Positions 50,730-54,761 of a DNA stretch of 54,761 bases are shown here, piece after piece (positions within the stretch are counted from its first letter, which is position 1; each line of letters starts with the position of its first letter). A model generated the notes under the pieces. The model was not told where the DNA came from, made no database searches, and saw nothing but the letters and a program-made list of their open reading frames with translations. Source of the stretch: RPQJ01 sp963696545 (GTDB lineage Bacteria; Pseudomonadota; Gammaproteobacteria; Steroidobacterales; Steroidobacteraceae); assembly GCA_963696545.1 (NCBI GenBank), contig CAVOKQ010000017.1:1-54761 (forward strand). Reading direction: 5' to 3'. Made by a program: the position numbers and the translations under genes.

Positions 50730-51671
50730 TCAGCCGAGCTGCTTCTCCAGCTCCGGCACGATCGTGAACAGATCGCCCACCAGGCCGATGTCGGCGGCCT
50801 CGAAGATCGGCGCCTCACCGTCCTTGTTGATCGCGACGATCGTGCGCGCGTCCTTGATGCCGGTCATGTGCTGGATCGCGCCCGAGATGCCGATCGCGAA
50901 GTACAGCTCCGGCGCGATGATCTTGCCGGTCTGTCCGACCTGCAGGTCGTTCGGCACGTAGCCCGCGTCCACCGCGGCACGCGACGCACCCACCGCTGCG
51001 CCGAGCTTGTCGGCGAGGCTGTAGATGATGTTGAAGCCGTCGGCACTGCCGAGCGCACGGCCGCCAGCGACCACGCGAGCCGCCGACTGCAGGTCGGGGC
51101 GGCCCGTCGTCGCGCCGGTGCGCGAGACGAAGCGCGTGTGCGAGGGCAGGGCGACGCCCGGATCGGCCTTCTCGACCGCCGCGCTGCCGCCACCGGCCGC
51201 GGCTTCGAACGAAGCGACGCGCACCGTGGCGACGACCTTCGCATCGGCAGGCACGTCGACCGTGAGCACGGCATTGCCCGCGTAGATCGGCCGCTTGAAG
51301 CGGTGCGCACCCTCGACGGCCATGATGTCGCTCACCTGGCCGACGCCGAGCAGCGCGGCGACGCGCGGCATCAGGTCCTTGCCGAAAGTGGTCGATGGCC
51401 CAAAGACGTGCGTGTAACCGCCCGCCAGCTTCGCCACCTGCGGCGCGAGCACGGCCGCGATCGGCTCCTTGTTCGCGGCGTTGTCGACCGCGATCACCTT
51501 GCCGACGCCGGCAATGGCCGCGGCCTGCGCGGCCACCGCCGCGGAATCCGCCGCGAGCACGAGCACGTCGACCGACGCGCCGGGAATCTTCGACGCGCAA
51601 GTCACGCACTTCTGCGTGCTGGGATTGAGCTTCGCGCCGTCGTGTTCTGCAACGATCAGGATCTTGCTCAT
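50730..51671 (-). CDS. etfA: Electron transfer flavoprotein, alpha subunit
   Basis: A 313-residue FAD-binding subunit. The C-terminal domain has the signature GRALGSADGFNIIYSLADKL and the following RAAVDAGYVPNDLQVGQTGK. The adenine/FAD-binding end reads LYFAIGISGAIQHMTGIKDA, with INKDGEAPIFEAADIGLVGD after it. Together with EtfB it carries electrons from acyl-CoA or other dehydrogenases to ETF-quinone oxidoreductase, in fatty-acid or amino-acid breakdown. It is in the cytoplasm. The ATG overlaps the etfB stop by one base. Confidence 0.97.
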   Translation of the reverse strand: MSKILIVAEHDGAKLNPSTQKCVTCASKIPGASVDVLVLAADSAAVAAQAAAIAGVGKVIAVDNAANKEPIAAVLAPQVAKLAGGYTHVFGPSTTFGKDLMPRVAALLGVGQVSDIMAVEGAHRFKRPIYAGNAVLTVDVPADAKVVATVRVASFEAAAGGGSAAVEKADPGVALPSHTRFVSRTGATTGRPDLQSAARVVAGGRALGSADGFNIIYSLADKLGAAVGASRAAVDAGYVPNDLQVGQTGKIIAPELYFAIGISGAIQHMTGIKDARTIVAINKDGEAPIFEAADIGLVGDLFTIVPELEKQLG

Positions 51672-52420
51672 TACACCAACCCCTTCTTCTTCAGCGCGTC
51701 CACGAGTTCCGCGACGTCCTTCACCATCACGCCCTTCGAGCGCTGCGGCGGCGGCTCGACTTTCACGGCGGTGAATGCCGACGAATCGGTGCCGGCGAAG
51801 TCACCGAGGCCCATCGTGTCGAGCGGCTTCTTCTTCGCCTTCATGATGTCGGGCAGCTTCACGTAGCGCGGCTCGTTCAAGCGCAGGTCCACGCTCAACA
51901 CGGCCGGCAGGTCGAGCTCGTTCGTCTCGAGGCCGGCGTCCACTTCACGCGTGACCGTGGCCTTGCCGTCGACGATCTCGACCTTGGAACAGGAGACGGC
52001 TTGCGGACGATCCCAGATCGCGGCAAGCATCTGCGCGGTCTGGCCGTTGTCGTCGTCGATCGCCTGCTTGCCGAGCAGCACCAGGAACGGCTGCTCTTTC
52101 TCGACGAGCTTGTGGAAGATCTTCGCGACCGAGAGCGGGGCGACGACCGCATCGGTCTGCACGAGGATCGCGCGATCCGCACCCATCGCGAGCGCCGTGC
52201 GCAACTGCTGCTGCGTGTCGCCCGGGCCGATGCTGACGGCGAGCACCTCGTCCGCGAGCCCCTTCTCCTTGATGCGCAGCGCTTCCTCGAGTGCGATCTC
52301 GTCGAAGGGGTTGATGCTCATCTTGACCCCTTCCGTCACCACGCCCGACATATCCGGTTTGACGCGGATGCGGACGTTGTAGTCCACCACGCGCTTGACG
52401 CCAACCATGATTCTGCGCAC
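51671..52420 (-). CDS. etfB: Electron transfer flavoprotein, beta subunit
   Basis: A 249-residue AMP-binding subunit: MVGVKRVVDYNVRIRVKPD at the start, NPFDEIALEEALRIKE, the AMP-site VSIGPGDTQQQLRTALAMGADRA and QAIDDDNGQTAQMLA near the middle. The sequence aligns with EtfB from the first residues if the GTG at 52420 is used (MRRIMVGVKRV), and GAGGAG lies just upstream. An ATG at 52409 is the alternative. A TATGAT box on the minus strand (52478-52473) is a possible -10. It is the first gene of the etfBA pair. Confidence 0.97.
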   Translation of the reverse strand: MRRIMVGVKRVVDYNVRIRVKPDMSGVVTEGVKMSINPFDEIALEEALRIKEKGLADEVLAVSIGPGDTQQQLRTALAMGADRAILVQTDAVVAPLSVAKIFHKLVEKEQPFLVLLGKQAIDDDNGQTAQMLAAIWDRPQAVSCSKVEIVDGKATVTREVDAGLETNELDLPAVLSVDLRLNEPRYVKLPDIMKAKKKPLDTMGLGDFAGTDSSAFTAVKVEPPPQRSKGVMVKDVAELVDALKKKGLV

Positions 52421-52620
52421 GCGCCTGACTCCTCTAGCCGGTTAACTGACTAAATCTACCTTGCACCGCAGCATCATACCAGTCCGCGGGGGGCCTGCCG
52501 CCCGGCAGCGGCCGGCGCCCCGCGTACCGGCCCAGGGTGTCCAATACGGCCCTTCCGGCCCGGTCCTGGCCCAACGCACGGGCTACCGAATCAAGCGTCC
52601 CTGGGCGCCCAGAGGCCGTG
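52421..52620 (-). promoter_or_regulatory. Intergenic region between rsgA and etfBA
   Basis: These 200 bases hold the etfBA promoter and the end of the rsgA transcript. CTGCCG-CC-CGGCAG (52495-52508) is an exact 6-bp inverted repeat, but no T-run follows in the transcription direction. The minus-strand TATGAT at 52478-52473 may be a -10; no -35 is evident. Confidence 0.4.
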
Positions 52621-53535
52621 TCAGGCCCGCCAGCCGCGCTTCTCGACCAGCTGCCGATTCAGGTTCAGCAGCCGTCGATAGCTCTCGTAGCGCCGGGCGT
52701 CGATTTCGCCCGCTGCGACCGCCGCCTGGACCGCGCACTGGGGCTCGCGGATGTGCTGGCAGTCCTGGAAACGGCAGCCCTGGGCGCGTGCCAGGACCTC
52801 GGGGTAGCCGCGCTGCACATCTTCGGGGGCCACGACTGGCGGCGCGTAGTCGCGCACACCGGGGGAATCGGCGAGTTCTCCCCAAGGCAGGCGGAAGATC
52901 GCCGAAGACGTGGTCGTATGACGACCTTCCCCGGAGCGCTCCGACAGCCGGCCAGTGGTGCGCAACGCGTCGCCGGCCAGCGCATTCAGCAGCGATGACT
53001 TGCCGACGCCGGATTGCCCGGCCAGCAACGTGCGCTTGCCGCCGAGGAGTGCGACCAGGTCCGGCAGACCGGTGCCCGCGCGGGCGGACACGAAGCAGAC
53101 GCGCAGGCCGAGCGCCTCGAACGGTGCCATGAACGACAAGTCGCCGGCGTCCGCGGGCAGGTCGCCCTTGTTGACGATGATCAGTGGCGCGACCTCCGCA
53201 AAGCACGCGCCCGCCACGTAGCGATCGACGATGAACGGATCGCAGGCGGGCAGGGGGGCGACCACCACGCCGAGCTGGTCGAGGTTCGCAGCGATCGATT
53301 CCACCAACCCGCGGCTGTCGCTGCGGCTAAGCACGTTACGTCGCGGCAGCCTCTCGACGACGGTCCAGTCGTCGGCGCCCTCGTGCTGCTCGATGCGAAC
53401 CTGGTCGCCGGCCACCACGTCGAGCTTGCGGCCGCGCAGCTTGCAGAGCAGCGGTTCACCGCCGGCCGCCGGAGAAACGACGACGCGGCGGCCGTAGGAC
53501 TCGACGACGCAACCGGTGACGACGGGCTCGCTCAC
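52621..53535 (-). CDS. rsgA: Ribosome small-subunit-dependent GTPase RsgA
   Basis: A 304-residue circularly permuted GTPase that checks maturation of the 30S subunit. An N-terminal OB fold (VTGCVVESYGRRVVV) is followed by G4 VNKGD, G5 VSARAG, the P-loop GQSGVGKSS, a switch with T-T-T-S and G3 DSPGVRDY. The C-terminal zinc module is GCRFQDCQH...PQC. The order G4-G5-G1-G2-G3 is the family hallmark. The GTG at 53535 overlaps the stop of the M48 gene (GTGA), so the two are coupled. The product acts in the cytoplasm on late-stage ribosomes. Confidence 0.97.
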   Translation of the reverse strand: MSEPVVTGCVVESYGRRVVVSPAAGGEPLLCKLRGRKLDVVAGDQVRIEQHEGADDWTVVERLPRRNVLSRSDSRGLVESIAANLDQLGVVVAPLPACDPFIVDRYVAGACFAEVAPLIIVNKGDLPADAGDLSFMAPFEALGLRVCFVSARAGTGLPDLVALLGGKRTLLAGQSGVGKSSLLNALAGDALRTTGRLSERSGEGRHTTTSSAIFRLPWGELADSPGVRDYAPPVVAPEDVQRGYPEVLARAQGCRFQDCQHIREPQCAVQAAVAAGEIDARRYESYRRLLNLNRQLVEKRGWRA

Positions 53536-54761
53536 CGAGTGGCAGCGGCGTGGGCCGGCGTGCGGCGGAGCTCGCGCAGGCGCTCGATGCGGGCTGCCGG
53601 CGGCGGGTGCGAATCGTAGAACGCGGAGTGCACCGGGTCCGGTGTCAGCGTACTTGCATTGTCCTTGTAGAGGCGGACCAGTGCCTCGGCGAGTGCCTGC
53701 GCGTCGGCGTGCTCGGCCGCGAACACGTCCGCCTGGTACTCGTGTCTGCGCGACCACGCCGCCATCACCGGCGACACCATCCACCCGAACACCGGCGTCA
53801 CGCAGACAAACAGCAGCAATGCCGCGGCGGGGCTTGCGTCCGGGACCCCGAGGCTCGCGTAGAACCAGGGCTGCGTCGACAGCCAGCCGAGCAGTGCGAA
53901 CCCGGCGAGACTCATCAGCGCGCCGACGACCAGCCGCTGCGGGATGTGCCTCAACCGGAAATGCGCCAGCTCGTGGGCGAGCACGGATTCGACCTGCGGC
54001 GGCGTCAGCGTCGTCAGCAGCGTGTCGAAGAACACGATCCGCTTCTCGCGGCCGAGGCCGGTGAAATACGCATTGCCGTGCGACGAACGCTTCGAGCCGT
54101 CCATCACGAACACCGACTTCGTGTGGAAGCCGCAGCGCTCCAGCAGCGCGTCGATGCGGGCGCGCAGCGACTGGTCCTCGAGCGGCGTGAACTTGTTGAA
54201 CAGCGGCGCGAACACCCGCGGCCACGCCCAGGTGATCAGCAGCGTGAACGCCAGCCACGCCAGCCACGCGACGATCCACCACCGCGGCCCCGCGGAGGCC
54301 ATGATCCAGAGCACGCAGGCGACGACCAGGCCGCCGAGCAGCAATCCGAGCGCGTAACCCTTCGCGAGGTCGACTACGAACACCTTCGGGCTCGTGCGGT
54401 TGAAGCCAAAGCGCTGCTCGAGCACGAACGTGCGGTAGATCGAGAAGGGCAGGGACAGCAGCGAGAGCACGGCCATGACGCCGAGCACGTGCAACGTGCC
54501 GGTGACGAGCGGGGTCCCATTCGCCTTCGCGGCCAGCGCTCCGATCCACGCAATGCCGCCGCCCAGCGTGAGCCAAAGCAGCACGAGCGCGTCGTACAGG
54601 ATCTCGAAGATGCCAAGCTTCTGCCGGGCGACGGTGTAGTCCGCGGCCTTGGCATGCTCTTCGCCGGAGACGGCAGTGGAGAAGCCAGCGGGCACCGCGT
54701 CCCGGTGACGCGCAACGAACATAATCTGACGGCGTGCGAGCCACAGCTGCACGGCGACTTC
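53532..54761 (-). CDS. M48 family metallopeptidase, Ste24-like (5' end outside window)
   Basis: A membrane-bound zinc protease of the Ste24/CAAX-type, at least 409 codons here. The frame is open to the window edge, and family members have a few dozen residues before the RRQIMFVARHRDAVP segment seen here, so the start is probably upstream. It has about six or seven hydrophobic segments, the zinc motif LAHELAHFRLRH (HEXXH), the third ligand in RRHEYQADVFAAEHAD, and SAFYDSHPPPAARIERL at the end, all typical. It probably degrades or processes membrane-linked proteins. The overlap with rsgA is an arrangement I recall from xanthomonad-like genomes. Confidence 0.92.
   Translation of the reverse strand, partial: EVAVQLWLARRQIMFVARHRDAVPAGFSTAVSGEEHAKAADYTVARQKLGIFEILYDALVLLWLTLGGGIAWIGALAAKANGTPLVTGTLHVLGVMAVLSLLSLPFSIYRTFVLEQRFGFNRTSPKVFVVDLAKGYALGLLLGGLVVACVLWIMASAGPRWWIVAWLAWLAFTLLITWAWPRVFAPLFNKFTPLEDQSLRARIDALLERCGFHTKSVFVMDGSKRSSHGNAYFTGLGREKRIVFFDTLLTTLTPPQVESVLAHELAHFRLRHIPQRLVVGALMSLAGFALLGWLSTQPWFYASLGVPDASPAAALLLFVCVTPVFGWMVSPVMAAWSRRHEYQADVFAAEHADAQALAEALVRLYKDNASTLTPDPVHSAFYDSHPPPAARIERLRELRRTPAHAAATR

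Noticed and set aside
52495..52508. Inverted repeat CTGCCG-CC-CGGCAG as terminator of rsgA.
   Set aside because: No T-run follows on the transcribed strand; I keep it only as a note in the intergenic entry.

Overview
The window is GC-rich, densely coding DNA from a bacterial chromosome. No gap between genes exceeds about 220 bases. I see no insertion sequence, phage gene, CRISPR array, tRNA or rRNA. The gene content suggests a free-living heterotrophic gammaproteobacterium near Xanthomonadales/Steroidobacterales/Nevskiales: a fused aspartate kinase-homoserine dehydrogenase with thrB and thrC, a type II secretion operon in Xanthomonas xps-like order with a lipoprotein secretin, an M48 protease overlapping rsgA, an UrcA-family protein and two DUF885 hydrolases. 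The taxonomic placement is inference.

Layout. 1-7035: peptide or amino-acid-derivative scavenging (aldo/keto reductase end, two DUF885 hydrolases, sodium:solute symporter with its DUF3311 partner, secreted amidohydrolase). 7129-13985: accessory metabolism and small exported proteins (SMP-30-like, hypothetical, UrcA, TPP enzyme, a frameshifted DUF1254/DUF1214 gene, TerB-like, orphan ParA). 13986-14603: MobA-like nucleotidyltransferase. 14748-20054: coupled thrA-thrB-thrC operon ending in a NERD-like membrane protein. A perfect 27-bp-arm palindrome (20056-20112) lies at its end. 20111-22384: M20 peptidase and TatD-type nuclease on the minus strand. 22506-27552: coupled efflux-type ABC operon (adaptor, ATPase, two permeases, YgjP-like metalloprotease). 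27638-28720: DAHP synthase. 28738-31449: large PKD/beta-propeller lipoprotein. 31670-32152: peroxiredoxin. 32325-42791: type II secretion operon G-E-F-H-(IJ)-K-L-M-C/N-D. 43001-46142: two tandem paralogous exported proteins of a family I do not recognise, each followed by an almost identical terminator. 46195-50693: polysaccharide genes (nitroreductase-like, flippase, pyruvyl transferase, glycosyltransferase). 50730-52420: etfBA. 52621-end: rsgA and a Ste24-like M48 protease that runs off the window.

Most notable points. (1) The secretion operon is followed directly by a tandem pair of cysteine-paired exported proteins with strong expression signals, and then by a pyruvylation-type polysaccharide locus. 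Together this could be a secreted surface layer or matrix system. (2) gspI and gspJ are fused in one frame. One extra G in the GGG at 36420-36422 explains this exactly, because deleting it restores a gspI stop and a gspJ start behind a perfect AGGAGG. (3) One extra base near 11434 likewise explains the broken DUF1254/DUF1214 gene. Both may be real mutations or consensus errors. (4) A compound palindrome touches the stop codons of two convergent genes.
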